Position numbers and translations under genes: made by a program
Shown here: positions 27,134-37,057 of the stretch, in pieces
Layout: each line of letters starts with the position of its first letter
How positions within the stretch are numbered: the first letter of the stretch is position 1
Assembly: GCA_018820925.1 (NCBI GenBank)
Contig: JAHJNJ010000035.1
Coordinates: 45,046 to 109,045 of the forward strand
From: Gammaproteobacteria bacterium
Lineage (GTDB): Bacteria > Pseudomonadota > Gammaproteobacteria > Burkholderiales > Gallionellaceae
Direction: 5' to 3'
Length of the DNA stretch: 64,000 bases
The notes under the pieces: generated by a model
Database searches by the model: none
Told to the model about the DNA's origin: nothing
What the model saw: only the letters and a program-made list of their open reading frames with translations

Positions 27134-29533
27134 TCATAACTCCTTGGCTCCGGCCGCTTCCAGCATCGAAATTATCGCCTTGGACGCTCCCACATTGCGT
27201 GCCATCTCCAGAGGCCGCAGGCGCATCATAGTGTGTTCCCAATTAACGTTCGCCCCATGGGCGATCAGTTCCTTGACGATCTGTTCATGACCACGGAAGA
27301 TCGCCATCCACAACGGAGTGATGGTGTACTTCTCCTGATTTGGGCCCACCCCTCTGGCCAAAAGCTCCCGCACCTTGTCGAGGTCGCCGCGCGAAGCCCA
27401 TTCAACCAGGTCGGTCCGCAGGTTTTTCTGCCAGTAGTCGGCGGTGGAACTGCGCTTGGCGTATTTGAGCTTGGTAAGATCAAAAGCCATGGTTGCGGCG
27501 CGCGGAATACGCCACTTCCACTTGACGTAGTCCTCGTAGCGGCCGGCATCCAAAGGGACACCGAAGGTCACCAACTGGTCGCCGGCGGGATTCACCGCGT
27601 AGGTCGGCAGGTCGAGCCCATAATCGGTCAAGGGGGGTACCATCGGCGCAAAGATCAGGTCGTTGCGCCGACCTGTGTTCAGATCAACAATGGTCAGACC
27701 GCGCCCCCGCTCCTGGAAGGGCCAGAGATAGTAGTTGCCGTGGAAGGCGTCGCTCCGAGCACCGTTGCTGGCATCCATCTTCATCATCAGCCGTTCGAAC
27801 AGACCCTGATGCGCCTGCTGTTTCAGCGCGTTGGCGAGCGCCGTGTTGAGATCGAACAGCGACAACATCAGATCGTTCATCGCCTCGATTGCGGCACGGT
27901 TATGGGCCATCCGCTCGGCGATCATGCTCGAATTGATGGCATTGATCTTCGAACTGTGCGCCGCCTGGCGACCGAGGCGGGTGGTGTTGCGGTCGTCCAG
28001 GGTCCGATCAGCCTGGGCTATGGAAACATCGGCGCTACGTTGCATCACCTGCAGGATGCTGCTCTCCTGCAGCTGGTCGCCCGTCCGAAGACCGAGCGGC
28101 TGCCGCTGCTGTTTGGCGGGCAGGTAGCCGTAGAGCTTGAGGGTCTGCTGAAAGAGGTTGGCCTGCTGGTCGGCGGTGTAGGGGTTGGAGGACGGCTCCG
28201 GGTGGTGAGGCTGGGCCCAGAGCGTTTTGCCAGTTTGCGCCGCGAAGGCCGCCACTCCGTAAAGAACCCGGGCCAGCACCACCGATTTTCCATGGGGGAC
28301 AAGCAGGTCGGGCTGGCCGGCAAAGACAGCCTCGGTCGGGCTGGCAGCGATCATCTTCTGGGGCAGGGTGCGCTGGAACAGCGGCTTTCCCAACACCGGG
28401 TCAAGGCAGAGCAACTGATTCCGGGTCGACAGGTAGAGCCCTCCATCCATCGGAAGCAGGGCGCTGGCGGCCGGCTGTGGCAGGTTGTAACTCCAGAGCC
28501 GTTTTCCCCGTCGCAGGTCGATAGCCTCGATCCGATTACCGCCACCAGCGGTCTGGCCCGGCCCGCCGAGCATGGTACTTATCCCGCGCAACAGGTAAAG
28601 CCGCTCGCCATGCAGGGCGGAAATACGTACCGGCGCCAGGTTGTCATCTGCGAGCTGCCAGCGAGCCGTCCCCAGACCGGCATCAAGCATCACCGCCCCT
28701 TCGAGACCAACCAGCAGCAGATGTTCTTTCACGAAGGAGAGCGAGAGGGGCCGCAACGACTCCGGCCGGTAGATCCAATGCCCCTCACCGTCCGCCAACC
28801 GCACTGCCTGAACCTCGCCGCTGACCAGCAGGGCATCCTGCCCGGTCAGCACTACCTGTCGCGGCTGGTCATTCGGGGAATGGGTTGCGACCTGCCGCTC
28901 CCAGCGCACCGCGCCGCTGGCAACATCAAGCAGCGTCAGACTCCAGCCCCGCTTGCGGAATCCAGCAACCAACAGCCGATCCTGCTGCACCAGGAAGCGG
29001 AAAGGATCGTCGAAGCGGCGCTCCCAGCGGCGGTTACCTGTCTGAAGATCGTAGCCGGCGAGGTAGAGTTCCTCCTTGTTGTTCCCCGCCAGAACCAGCA
29101 GCGGCTCAGTCGCCAACACCCGGTAGCTACCTTTGCGCAGTTCCGGTCGGCTGCTGCGCCAGAGCTCGGCCCCCCTGCGGGTGTCGTAGAGGATGAGGTC
29201 GCGGTAATCGGGAATGCCGAGGGTGGCACCCGACTCCACCGTCCCTACCAGCAGCCGACCGCCGTTGAGATAGATGGCGAAATCGGTGGATTCCTCGGGC
29301 AGGGGCGTCGTCCAGACCGGGGGCGGCTGCTGGGGCTTGAGTTCGGCTGCCATCTGCCGGGTACTTGGCATGGCATCGGCCCGCGCCACCTCCCCTCCCT
29401 TGCCTCCCAGAACGGCCAAGCCATCGCCGAACAGCATCCGGTCACGGGCAGTACAGCCCGTCCCGAGCAGAGCGGACAGCAGGAGGCAGACGAGCAACGC
29501 CCCGCCACTGCCGTGTACTCCCCGGCGGCGCAT
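27134..29533 (-). CDS. Lipoprotein with PQQ-like beta-propeller and C-terminal ankyrin repeats
   Basis: Lipobox LLGTGCTA; repeated LYDTRRGAELWRS / GYDLQTGNRRWERR / LLDVASGAVRWER blades; C-terminal ankyrin-like TPLWMAIFRGHEQIVKELIAHGANVNWE. Confidence 0.75.
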   Translation of the reverse strand: MRRRGVHGSGGALLVCLLLSALLGTGCTARDRMLFGDGLAVLGGKGGEVARADAMPSTRQMAAELKPQQPPPVWTTPLPEESTDFAIYLNGGRLLVGTVESGATLGIPDYRDLILYDTRRGAELWRSSRPELRKGSYRVLATEPLLVLAGNNKEELYLAGYDLQTGNRRWERRFDDPFRFLVQQDRLLVAGFRKRGWSLTLLDVASGAVRWERQVATHSPNDQPRQVVLTGQDALLVSGEVQAVRLADGEGHWIYRPESLRPLSLSFVKEHLLLVGLEGAVMLDAGLGTARWQLADDNLAPVRISALHGERLYLLRGISTMLGGPGQTAGGGNRIEAIDLRRGKRLWSYNLPQPAASALLPMDGGLYLSTRNQLLCLDPVLGKPLFQRTLPQKMIAASPTEAVFAGQPDLLVPHGKSVVLARVLYGVAAFAAQTGKTLWAQPHHPEPSSNPYTADQQANLFQQTLKLYGYLPAKQQRQPLGLRTGDQLQESSILQVMQRSADVSIAQADRTLDDRNTTRLGRQAAHSSKINAINSSMIAERMAHNRAAIEAMNDLMLSLFDLNTALANALKQQAHQGLFERLMMKMDASNGARSDAFHGNYYLWPFQERGRGLTIVDLNTGRRNDLIFAPMVPPLTDYGLDLPTYAVNPAGDQLVTFGVPLDAGRYEDYVKWKWRIPRAATMAFDLTKLKYAKRSSTADYWQKNLRTDLVEWASRGDLDKVRELLARGVGPNQEKYTITPLWMAIFRGHEQIVKELIAHGANVNWEHTMMRLRPLEMARNVGASKAIISMLEAAGAKEL

Positions 29534-29763
29534 CACTTGACCTCGACCGGCAGACCGTTGATGATCTTTTCGAGCTGTGTATCCATCGATTCGCTGAACT
29601 GGATTTCTATGGCCGCGACATCCGACGTCGGCACATTGTTGGCGGAAAGACTCGTCGACGCGGTAGGCGCAACGGTGTCGGAAGACCCACCTCCCGACCC
29701 GCCCCCACCATACGCCGCCAACTGCAGCACCAAAGCAAGACCGATATAGAAACTGGATTTCAT
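29533..29763 (-). CDS. Truncated Ig-like Gly-rich protein with lost lipobox Cys
   Basis: MKSSFYIGLALVLQLAAYGGGGSGGGSSDTVAPTASTSLSANNVPTSDVAAIEIQFSESMD; ATGA overlap with 27134..29533. Confidence 0.55.
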   Translation of the reverse strand: MKSSFYIGLALVLQLAAYGGGGSGGGSSDTVAPTASTSLSANNVPTSDVAAIEIQFSESMDTQLEKIINGLPVEVK

Positions 29764-29834
29764 GAACTGTCCCATCGCAACCTCCGACTATTTTCCAAAA
29801 CACGGCAATGACTGCTGCCGGTTTCCTGAGTACG

Positions 29835-29869
29835 AGACTACGGCCAAGGGAGTTACACGGGAGTTACAC
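29835..29869 (-). promoter_or_regulatory. Operator/promoter site B (upstream of 29533..29763 operon)
   Basis: Minus strand: GTGTAACTCCC GTGTAACTCCC TTGGCCG TAGTCT. Confidence 0.85.
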
Positions 29870-29895
29870 AAACGCAGAGTGCCTCCCTGGCACAG

Positions 29896-30867
29896 TCAAT
29901 TCCCCACACTTAGAACGAAATACGTACCGTCGGTAGTGAGGCTGCCGTCAACAATAATGTGGAGTTCGCCGGCAGCCGAGGTGGTGGCTTGGCATTGATC
30001 GTCGGTCACCCCCGGATTTGACGAACTGCACGAGAGGGTGACAAAGGCGTCGGAATAGACCTGCAGGTCGGCGTTATCGGACATCCTCGTCAAGTAGATG
30101 TTTTCCCCGCCCGAGGCCGGCAGGCCGCTGATCCTGAAATACAATTTGCCGGTTCCGACCCGGCCGCCGTAAGTTGCCGGTGCCACCGCCGCAATGGGGT
30201 TGCTTTCGCTGCCCAGCGCCGGGCCGCTGAAGTTATAGCCCGTTAACTCCTCCACCCGGATGGTCCCGGTGTCAGGATTCTCTTCAACCTCCTTCACCAC
30301 CCCAATCCCGCTGACGTAGTAGCGGGTAATGGTCGCTACGCCACCATTCACCGGTTTTTCCAGCACCACCTCGCGGGCGCTGAAGGTGCCAACCGGTACC
30401 GAGACGGTAGCAGGCGTGGAAGCTGAGACCGTTATGGCTGTCGTTATAACATAGCCCGACCCGGGCCAAGGCCCGGCCACGAAGGTCGTGTACTCGTAAC
30501 TTTCGCCGACTGCCGGTGGAGGACTGTAGGTAGTGGTGGAGGTATAGTCATCCTGATAGGCCATGGTAGCGCGTTCAAACTCGGGCACGTATCTCCCGTC
30601 TGCGGCAGTGAATCGCCTGGTCGTGGCGCCATTGGTCAGGGAGGCTGCGGTCGGCGTGCGCTCCGTCACCACATAAGTCGGCTCGCTCACGGTTGCCACC
30701 CCGCCGACCGTATCCGTCTTCCGGTAGGTCATGGAATCGCCCAGATTCCAGGCCGGGCTGGAATAGGTGTTCGAAGTTGTGCTGTCTCCGCCGCCACCGC
30801 ACCCGGCAAACAGCAAGACAAACGCGATTGCGAGCGGTATCAATACGACGCGATATTCAGCGTTCAT
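29896..30867 (-). CDS. CGGGG lipoprotein, unknown function
   Basis: Lipobox LLFAGCGGGGDST; degraded paralog at 39216..39638. Confidence 0.7.
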   Translation of the reverse strand: MNAEYRVVLIPLAIAFVLLFAGCGGGGDSTTSNTYSSPAWNLGDSMTYRKTDTVGGVATVSEPTYVVTERTPTAASLTNGATTRRFTAADGRYVPEFERATMAYQDDYTSTTTYSPPPAVGESYEYTTFVAGPWPGSGYVITTAITVSASTPATVSVPVGTFSAREVVLEKPVNGGVATITRYYVSGIGVVKEVEENPDTGTIRVEELTGYNFSGPALGSESNPIAAVAPATYGGRVGTGKLYFRISGLPASGGENIYLTRMSDNADLQVYSDAFVTLSCSSSNPGVTDDQCQATTSAAGELHIIVDGSLTTDGTYFVLSVGN

Positions 30868-30973
30868 GCTTTCCTCCATCTCGTTTTGGTACGAGTAACA
30901 AAGATGTCTCGATTTTGTCCACGTGACATTACCGCACCAACAGTTACAAACAGGCTATACGGAGATGCGCCGA

Positions 30974-32980
30974 TTACGGGCCGACCGTTACGGTTGAATC
31001 ATTCATGTCACAGACATCGCCCGTACCATCATTGTCGCTGTCTGCCTGCAAGCCTGCTGATAACGGCGTGGGTGAATTGAACATGTCAGGACAGTTATCG
31101 GATGTGTCCGCGACGCCGTCTCCATCACTGTCGGATGCGGTTGGTATGCCGGTATAGGCATCCGGTGAATTCCGGGACGGGATACAGGTTGGTTCGTTCG
31201 CCCAGGAACCGCAGGCAAAGAGCGGATAGACACCTAGCGCAGTCGCCATAACGTCGGCCAGGCTGGTACCTAGCTCCCGTTGGGCGCATAAGCGTTTGGT
31301 GCGACCACAGACATCGAGAATTTCGCAATTGTCTGCAGCCGCAAGCGTTCCAATCAGGGCCTCATCACCGTAAAGGGGGGTTCCACCCCGCAGCACGAGT
31401 ACGACATCTTTGTTTGTTGCCTGCAATATCGCCTGATAGCCGACGTTCACCGCCGCGTCCCAGATGACAATATCGGCAGCCATTCCCGGCTCGAGCGTAC
31501 CGAGAACATCGCCGTAGCCGCTAAGCGCAGCCGCATTTGAAGTCGCCAGATTGACAAGTTCCCGGTCCGTAAACACGCTGTCGCCCCATGCTCTGTTCCA
31601 TTGCCCGGCGCAACTTAATTCGCGAAGCATATTTGCCGAACCGGATGCAGGCCAATATGTACCCAACGCAATCGGCATTCCGGTACGTTTGTAAATTGGC
31701 AACGGCGCAGTATTTCCGTATAACGAAGTGTCGGAGCGGGGAGTCCAGACTAAGCCTGTCCCTCTCGATGCGGTCAAATTGATATCCCCTAGTGTCAGTC
31801 CGGAGCCGCCGACAATCACCGTTGGGTTGAGAAGAATGTTCTCGCTGCCATCGCCAATACCGGACAGACAGTAGGATTCATTTAATGCCGCAGCATCGAT
31901 GCCTTGGGCGACATCCAGTAACGTGGCTGTATTGTTCTGAATGCTGGCCCACGGAACGATTGATGGATATCCACAGGATGAGGTCAGTTGTACGCCGTTG
32001 CTATCCCCCAGTGGAAAGAGAATTGTACTGGTTGTCGCATGTGTGAAACCGCTAGAGACGGTGTCATCAAGGTTGCGCATCAACCCTTGCGCAGCCCCAT
32101 AAGTAACCCCGCTTGTCGTACCGGCGATGACCTCCCTGATTTCTTCCCAGATTGGCCCTCCGGTTGAATCGGATACAACAGTGAGCTGGGTATGCCCGCG
32201 GGCTCCAACAAGCCAGTCGTGACGCTGCTCGAACCGTTCTGTATTTCCAAAGGGAGCATTCCTGCCAAAAGTGGCGTGGACTGCCGCGTTGATTAGGCCG
32301 GGCGAAATAACCGCTTCCGGGCAGCGCAGAACGGTTGCAGTTGATGCTCCGACCACGCTGCTGCAGTCACATCCGCTGCACATTATCGTTCCATTGTCGA
32401 TCAATACTTCTCCTGCAGATTGTAGCCCCTGCGGCTGAACGACATTGCCCTGGATCAATGTCGCGCTTCCCATTCCCGGAGACACAGCACAAGTTCCTGA
32501 GGAAACCGGATCGAGTACCCGGGCACAAGCGAAATTTGAATCGATGTCCGGTATGGCGGAGGTGGTGAATGTCCACGAGTAATCGCCCGACATGGTGTTA
32601 CCTGCGGCATCCTTGACGCTGGCGGTGATGGTGGCGGTGTAGGTGGTGGAGAAGGCCAGGTTGGGATCCGGGGTGAAAGTGGCCGTCATTCCGCTGTAGC
32701 TGATGGTGCCGGTTGCATTATTTGCGCCGTCGCTTAGCGTGAAGCTGGCTGCGCTGACCGCGGAAGCGGATAGCGCTTCGCTGAAGGTTGCGGTAAGGGG
32801 TGCGCTCACCGATACATTGGTGGCGTTGTTGGCCGGAGTGGTGGCTGTGACGGTGGGCGCGGTGGTGTCGGTTGCTCCGCCTCCGCCGCACCCGGCAAGC
32901 CCAATGATCGTTGTGACAAGCACAACCAGTTGCATCATGTATTTCCGAGACAGACATTTCATGACGTTTCCCATTTGCAA
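30974..32980 (-). CDS. CGGGG lipoprotein: SbsA/Big_5-type Ig-like domain + amidohydrolase-like domain + thrombospondin type-3-like repeats
   Basis: IGLAGCGGGG; TVTATTPANNATNVSVSAPLTATFSEAL; GEVLIDNGTIMCSGC...VISPGLINAAVHATF...LEPGMAADIVIWD; DSDGDGVADTSDNCPD. Confidence 0.75.
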   Translation of the reverse strand: MQMGNVMKCLSRKYMMQLVVLVTTIIGLAGCGGGGATDTTAPTVTATTPANNATNVSVSAPLTATFSEALSASAVSAASFTLSDGANNATGTISYSGMTATFTPDPNLAFSTTYTATITASVKDAAGNTMSGDYSWTFTTSAIPDIDSNFACARVLDPVSSGTCAVSPGMGSATLIQGNVVQPQGLQSAGEVLIDNGTIMCSGCDCSSVVGASTATVLRCPEAVISPGLINAAVHATFGRNAPFGNTERFEQRHDWLVGARGHTQLTVVSDSTGGPIWEEIREVIAGTTSGVTYGAAQGLMRNLDDTVSSGFTHATTSTILFPLGDSNGVQLTSSCGYPSIVPWASIQNNTATLLDVAQGIDAAALNESYCLSGIGDGSENILLNPTVIVGGSGLTLGDINLTASRGTGLVWTPRSDTSLYGNTAPLPIYKRTGMPIALGTYWPASGSANMLRELSCAGQWNRAWGDSVFTDRELVNLATSNAAALSGYGDVLGTLEPGMAADIVIWDAAVNVGYQAILQATNKDVVLVLRGGTPLYGDEALIGTLAAADNCEILDVCGRTKRLCAQRELGTSLADVMATALGVYPLFACGSWANEPTCIPSRNSPDAYTGIPTASDSDGDGVADTSDNCPDMFNSPTPLSAGLQADSDNDGTGDVCDMNDSTVTVGP

Positions 32981-33059
32981 ATTTTGATATCCGGGCCGCA
33001 GTCGCGGTAGCGGGTGATTCCTGAACTTGTTCGACGCTTTCCTGTGTTTCCTGCGAGCA

Positions 33060-33094
33060 AGATTACAGCCGGCAAAGTTACAGGAGAGTTACAC
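33060..33094 (-). promoter_or_regulatory. Operator/promoter site D (upstream of 30974..32980)
   Basis: Minus strand: GTGTAACTCTC CTGTAACTTTG CCGGCTG TAATCT. Confidence 0.8.
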
Positions 33095-33130
33095 GGGCCT
33101 GAATAGCAGAGTAGTAGCTCGGATTTGGTA

Positions 33131-33355
33131 TCAACGCTTGCGGCGCGGCCGGGCGGAGGATTTATGGCTGCCTTCGGGCACCGCGTTCCCGGCAAGAATG
33201 CGCCACAACTCTTCAACATCGTGGAACACCCGGTGCTCGCCGTTGGCGGGGAACTCTACGATGCCATCGAGGGCGACGTTGTCGTGGTTGCGGCGTGCCG
33301 ATCCGCGGCGGCAGGTGCTGCGGTAGATGCGGACGATGTAGCTCTGTTCGTTCAT
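33131..33355 (-). CDS. Conserved 74-aa small protein, regulator-associated
   Basis: MNEQSYIVRIYRSTCRRGSARRNHDNVALDGIVEFPANGEHRVFHDVEELWRILAGNAVPEG; second full copy at 43605..43826. Confidence 0.75.
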   Translation of the reverse strand: MNEQSYIVRIYRSTCRRGSARRNHDNVALDGIVEFPANGEHRVFHDVEELWRILAGNAVPEGSHKSSARPRRKR

Positions 33356-33364
33356 GGCGAACGC

Positions 33365-33397
33365 ACGTTACGCCGACCGGAGTTACCGGAAAGTTAC
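33365..33397 (-). promoter_or_regulatory. Operator/promoter site E (upstream of 33131..33355)
   Basis: Minus strand: ATGTAACTTTC CGGTAACTCCG GTCGGCG TAACGT, then 9 nt to ATG. Confidence 0.75.
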
Positions 33398-33473
33398 ATC
33401 TGCAATGCTAAAGAAACCCTTCGACAGGCTCAGGGCGAACGGATTAAAGCGGCGTTACCTGAATTCGATGTCG

Positions 33474-36400
33474 TCAGGCAGATAACTGGCGCAATCGGGT
33501 GTGCAGTTCTTCGGTCTTGCTCGAGGGAAACACGCCCAGTTCGCGCTCGAGCGCTTCACGGCAGCGCTGGTAGACGGCGAGGCCTGCGGCGGGTTGTTTG
33601 AGGCAGTAGTGGCATTGCATCTGCCCCTGATAGAAACTTTCGGCGAGGGGGTCGATTTCGAGCCCTTTCTGGTAGCAGGCCAGCGCTTCGGCGCAGTGGC
33701 TCTGTGTGCACAGGCAGTCAGTGGCTTGGCCGATGATGCGCAAGAATTTGCTTCGCAGGCGCTCGCGCAGGCTCAGCGCCCAGGCTTCTTCATCCGACTG
33801 CAGGAAGGCGCCACCATAGAGTTTGATCGCCTGGCCGACGCGTGCGGCGATGTCTTCTTCCGTGCTGGCATTTTCGAGCGCGCCAAGCAGGCGCTCAAAA
33901 GCCCAGGCATCGACCCAGGCATGGCGCGCATCGAGCGAGAGTTTGCCGTCCTGTATCACCAGCGCATCTGCACCGATCAGTTTGCGCAGCCGGTGCAGGG
34001 TGACTTTGAAGCTTTGGTGTGCAAGGTCGCCTTCGGCTTGCGGCCACAGTGCTTCGCTCAGTTTCTGGTCGGACACGTCGCGCCCGCCGAACGCGATGAG
34101 AGCCTTGAGCAGGTCCAGCGTTTTCTTTTGCGTTTTGACGGATTGAATGACCGAGTCGTCGTCTTTGACCACGGCGAAGCGTCCGAGCGTGTATATCTTC
34201 AGCGGCCATGGCCAGCTATCCCCGCACGTCGTCGTATCGGAAGGCACAACATGGAACTGGCGAACCAGGTTGCGGATGAATACCGGTTCGATGCCTCGAT
34301 CGAGCGCGAACTGGCAGATGCGGGCAATCACGTCCTGACGCCACCACGCGAATGCCGAATGTCCCAGCCGTTTGGCGCGACCAAACGCGACGATGAGAAT
34401 GTCCGCAGCCCCCCGCTCGTCGCCGCCGTCGAGGTGGTAGTAGGCGTCGATCAGCGCGCACTGAAATGCCAGCGTCTGGCTGCCGTATATCTCGCCCTTC
34501 GTACGCGCCGCATCCAGATAGCGCCGGGCGGACTCCAAGTCGCCGAGCGCGTAGTGAGCCTGCGACAAACCAAAGCTGGTCTCCGCCACGACGAAAGGGG
34601 CGCCCACCGATTCGGCGATTTCGACCGCGAGCTTTTGCTGGTTCAGCGCGAATTCGGTACGCCCTTTCAATAGTTCCAGCCAGCCGATCTCGTTGTGGTA
34701 ATAGGCGCGATCCATGTCACGCGCATATGGATGCAACGATTCGAGGCGCGAGAAGTACTGTTCGGCTTCCTGCATGTCATTCCGCACCAGCGCACTGGTA
34801 ATGCCCTGCACCACCAGGATAAAGGTCCAGTGTTGCACGCCCGTGCGTTCGACGATGGCGAGACCTTCCTCGATGGCTTGAAGACATAGATCGAAGCGTC
34901 CGTAAATCCAGCTAAACCAGGCACCGCACAGCTTGGTGATGATCGTCGCCAGCGGTGTGACGTCGTTCTCCTCAAGAATTCTGGCCTGCAACTTGAGGAT
35001 CGGCTCCGACCTGGACGGCTGGCCGGACCAATGAAAAAACGCAACCAGCGCAAACGAGGCCATGATGCGTTGCGTTGCATCGATGGGTTGTGTCAACAAG
35101 GCTTGAGTCAGTGCCAACCAGTATTCCAGTTGCGGATCCATCTTCCCGCGCAATGCGTAGATCGCAATGACCTGGGGCGCTATGTGCGCCTGCAATTCCT
35201 GGTCGTCGTCCAAACCGGCGTGGGTGCGCAACAGATCCATTTTTTCGATCCACTCGTCCAGACGTTCTGTGTGGCTCAGCGAATGCACGACTGTCTCTAC
35301 CGCCCCCGACCAGGCCAACGCCATCCCGATGCGATCTTTCTGACTCAAGAACACATCGAACGCCTTAGCGAACAGGGCATGGCTGGCGGCAAAATCAATG
35401 GGCATCAACGCGGCGGCTTTCCAGTAAAGCAGCCACGGCTGCGCCCGCTGGACTTCTTCCGGGATCGCCTCCAGCCATTGTTTCAGCGTGAGGAAACGCC
35501 CTTCAGCGATCAGTTTCTCAGCATGAGTAAGCACCAGTGCGGCGAGTTCTTCAAATGCGCCGGCGTCGCGGAGTAGTTCGACCGCTGCGGCATAGTCGCT
35601 ACTTTCCGCCAGTATCGCTCCTGCCCGCCTCTGCAATTTGCGCAGCGCTTCCGGATCGCAGCGGCGCCGCAACTCGTCCAGCAAATAGGCACGGAACAGA
35701 GGATGAAACTCGTAGTTCAAATCGTCGCCTTGGCGCTGCCCAATAAAATAGTTGCGGCGAACCAAACTTTGGAGAATGGCGCCGGCACGGTCGTTTCCTG
35801 TCAACGCCTTTGCCGACCGAACATCCATGACCGGAAGCAAGGCGCTGCACGAGAGGAATTCTTGTGTCTCTGCATCGGCACGCCGCATGACTTCGGCTGC
35901 AAAATAGTCGAACAGATTTACATCGATATCCTTGTCTTGCAGTGCCGAACCGGCGCCTTCCAGCAGCAGGATCAGGCCCGCCACCCACCCGCCCGCCCGC
36001 GCGTTCAAATCGTCGATCTGTGCAGCGGGCATTCCTCCAGGAACAACGCATTCCCCCACTTGGCGTGCCTCCTCGGCACTGAGCGCCATTTCTGCCGCGC
36101 CAATGCTCGACATCTGCCGCGCCACACGCAACCTGGCAAAGCCTGACGGCGCGTCGCTCCTGCTAATGAAGATGACGTTTGCACCTTCGGGCAATACCGA
36201 AACCAGCTGTTCCAGCAGTCCGTATAGCGTAGACGACTCCGGTAAGTCCTGGAAGTTGTCGAAGACCAAAAGCGCCGGGGAATGCAATCTTGCGAACATT
36301 TGCTCAAAAAAGTTGAGAGCAAACACCGGAAGACTCAGACCGTATTCCGGCGTGAGCAGCGGTAGCGTCTCGCGCTTTCGCGAGGCAAGCTTTCCGACGG

Positions 36401-36659
36401 CTTGGCGCAAGAATGAAAAGAAGGTCGCCGGGTCAGCGTCACGCAAATCGAACTGGTACCAAAGCGGCTTGATCTTGCGCGCCAGCAGATAGCTGGACAC
36501 CAGTGTCGTCTTGCCCGAACCTGCGGGCGCACCGATCCAGATTACCGGCTTGTTACGCATCTCATCCAGCAACCGGAACAACTGGGTACGCGGAGCTGCC
36601 TTGCCAACCTTCGGCGCGGTCAGTTTGGCAGGAAATGGAGACTCTTTTCCCTTGGTCAT
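33474..36659 (-). CDS. STAND/MalT-like NTPase-TPR regulator with C-terminal OmpR-type wHTH and BTAD domain
   Basis: P-loop GAPAGSGKTTLVSSYL; TPR-like middle; C-terminal LKIYTLGRFAVVKDDDS...ALWPQAEGDLAHQSFKVTLHRLRKLIGADALVIQDGKLSLD (Trans_reg_C) followed by BTAD. Confidence 0.85.
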   Translation of the reverse strand: MTKGKESPFPAKLTAPKVGKAAPRTQLFRLLDEMRNKPVIWIGAPAGSGKTTLVSSYLLARKIKPLWYQFDLRDADPATFFSFLRQAVGKLASRKRETLPLLTPEYGLSLPVFALNFFEQMFARLHSPALLVFDNFQDLPESSTLYGLLEQLVSVLPEGANVIFISRSDAPSGFARLRVARQMSSIGAAEMALSAEEARQVGECVVPGGMPAAQIDDLNARAGGWVAGLILLLEGAGSALQDKDIDVNLFDYFAAEVMRRADAETQEFLSCSALLPVMDVRSAKALTGNDRAGAILQSLVRRNYFIGQRQGDDLNYEFHPLFRAYLLDELRRRCDPEALRKLQRRAGAILAESSDYAAAVELLRDAGAFEELAALVLTHAEKLIAEGRFLTLKQWLEAIPEEVQRAQPWLLYWKAAALMPIDFAASHALFAKAFDVFLSQKDRIGMALAWSGAVETVVHSLSHTERLDEWIEKMDLLRTHAGLDDDQELQAHIAPQVIAIYALRGKMDPQLEYWLALTQALLTQPIDATQRIMASFALVAFFHWSGQPSRSEPILKLQARILEENDVTPLATIITKLCGAWFSWIYGRFDLCLQAIEEGLAIVERTGVQHWTFILVVQGITSALVRNDMQEAEQYFSRLESLHPYARDMDRAYYHNEIGWLELLKGRTEFALNQQKLAVEIAESVGAPFVVAETSFGLSQAHYALGDLESARRYLDAARTKGEIYGSQTLAFQCALIDAYYHLDGGDERGAADILIVAFGRAKRLGHSAFAWWRQDVIARICQFALDRGIEPVFIRNLVRQFHVVPSDTTTCGDSWPWPLKIYTLGRFAVVKDDDSVIQSVKTQKKTLDLLKALIAFGGRDVSDQKLSEALWPQAEGDLAHQSFKVTLHRLRKLIGADALVIQDGKLSLDARHAWVDAWAFERLLGALENASTEEDIAARVGQAIKLYGGAFLQSDEEAWALSLRERLRSKFLRIIGQATDCLCTQSHCAEALACYQKGLEIDPLAESFYQGQMQCHYCLKQPAAGLAVYQRCREALERELGVFPSSKTEELHTRLRQLSA

Positions 36660-36896
36660 TTTGCGCCCTTCATGTCGATCCGCAATTTTGTTCAACGGCA
36701 AAGACGAACCAGCGTGTGTGCAGCACGCCCTCATTTACAACGTGAATGCAAGACCTGAACGTGCCACCCGTGCGCGGCGAATGAAACAGCCCCCCGCCAC
36801 ATGTATCAAGTTTATATAAATAATGCGCTGATTTCCAAGGATCAACCGTATATTGAGAATGGCGGGAAATGCGAATGCAGCGACGCAGAACCACAA

Positions 36897-37057
36897 AATG
36901 CGACTGCCACCTGCCGGTGCTACGCTACGTCACACCGGATGCGTTCAAGATGTTCGAAGCTGAAGCGAAGAGGATGGGCTTCTCGCATGCGGCTTGTGCG
37001 CCGCTGGTGTGCAGCAGTTATTTCGCGGATGAGCAGGCGGAGCGGGCGGGGGTGTGA
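36897..37057 (+). pseudogene. lipA: 3'-terminal remnant of lipA (copy 1)
   Basis: [49 protein letters not shown] aligns with intact Lip[50 protein letters not shown]. Confidence 0.93.

Noticed and set aside
27233-29749. 838-aa plus-strand ORF
   Set aside because: Mirror ORF of the PQQ-propeller/ankyrin gene, which has convincing repeats; plus-strand product has none.
30925-30950. Possible ninth operator upstream of 29896..30867 (TTGTAACTGTTGGTGCGGTAAT)
   Set aside because: GTAAC/GTAAT spacing is 15 bp rather than 11 and no -10-like hexamer at the fixed distance; not counted.
33418-33443. CCCTTCGACAGGCTCAGGGCGAACGG repeat (relative at ~23310-23345)
   Set aside because: Common dispersed repeat type in many proteobacterial genomes; no evidence for a specific role here.
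33501-34673. 390-aa plus-strand ORF (and similar 43825..44670)
   Set aside because: Antisense of the conserved wHTH-BTAD part of the regulators; similarity between the two ORFs only reflects the similarity of the regulators.
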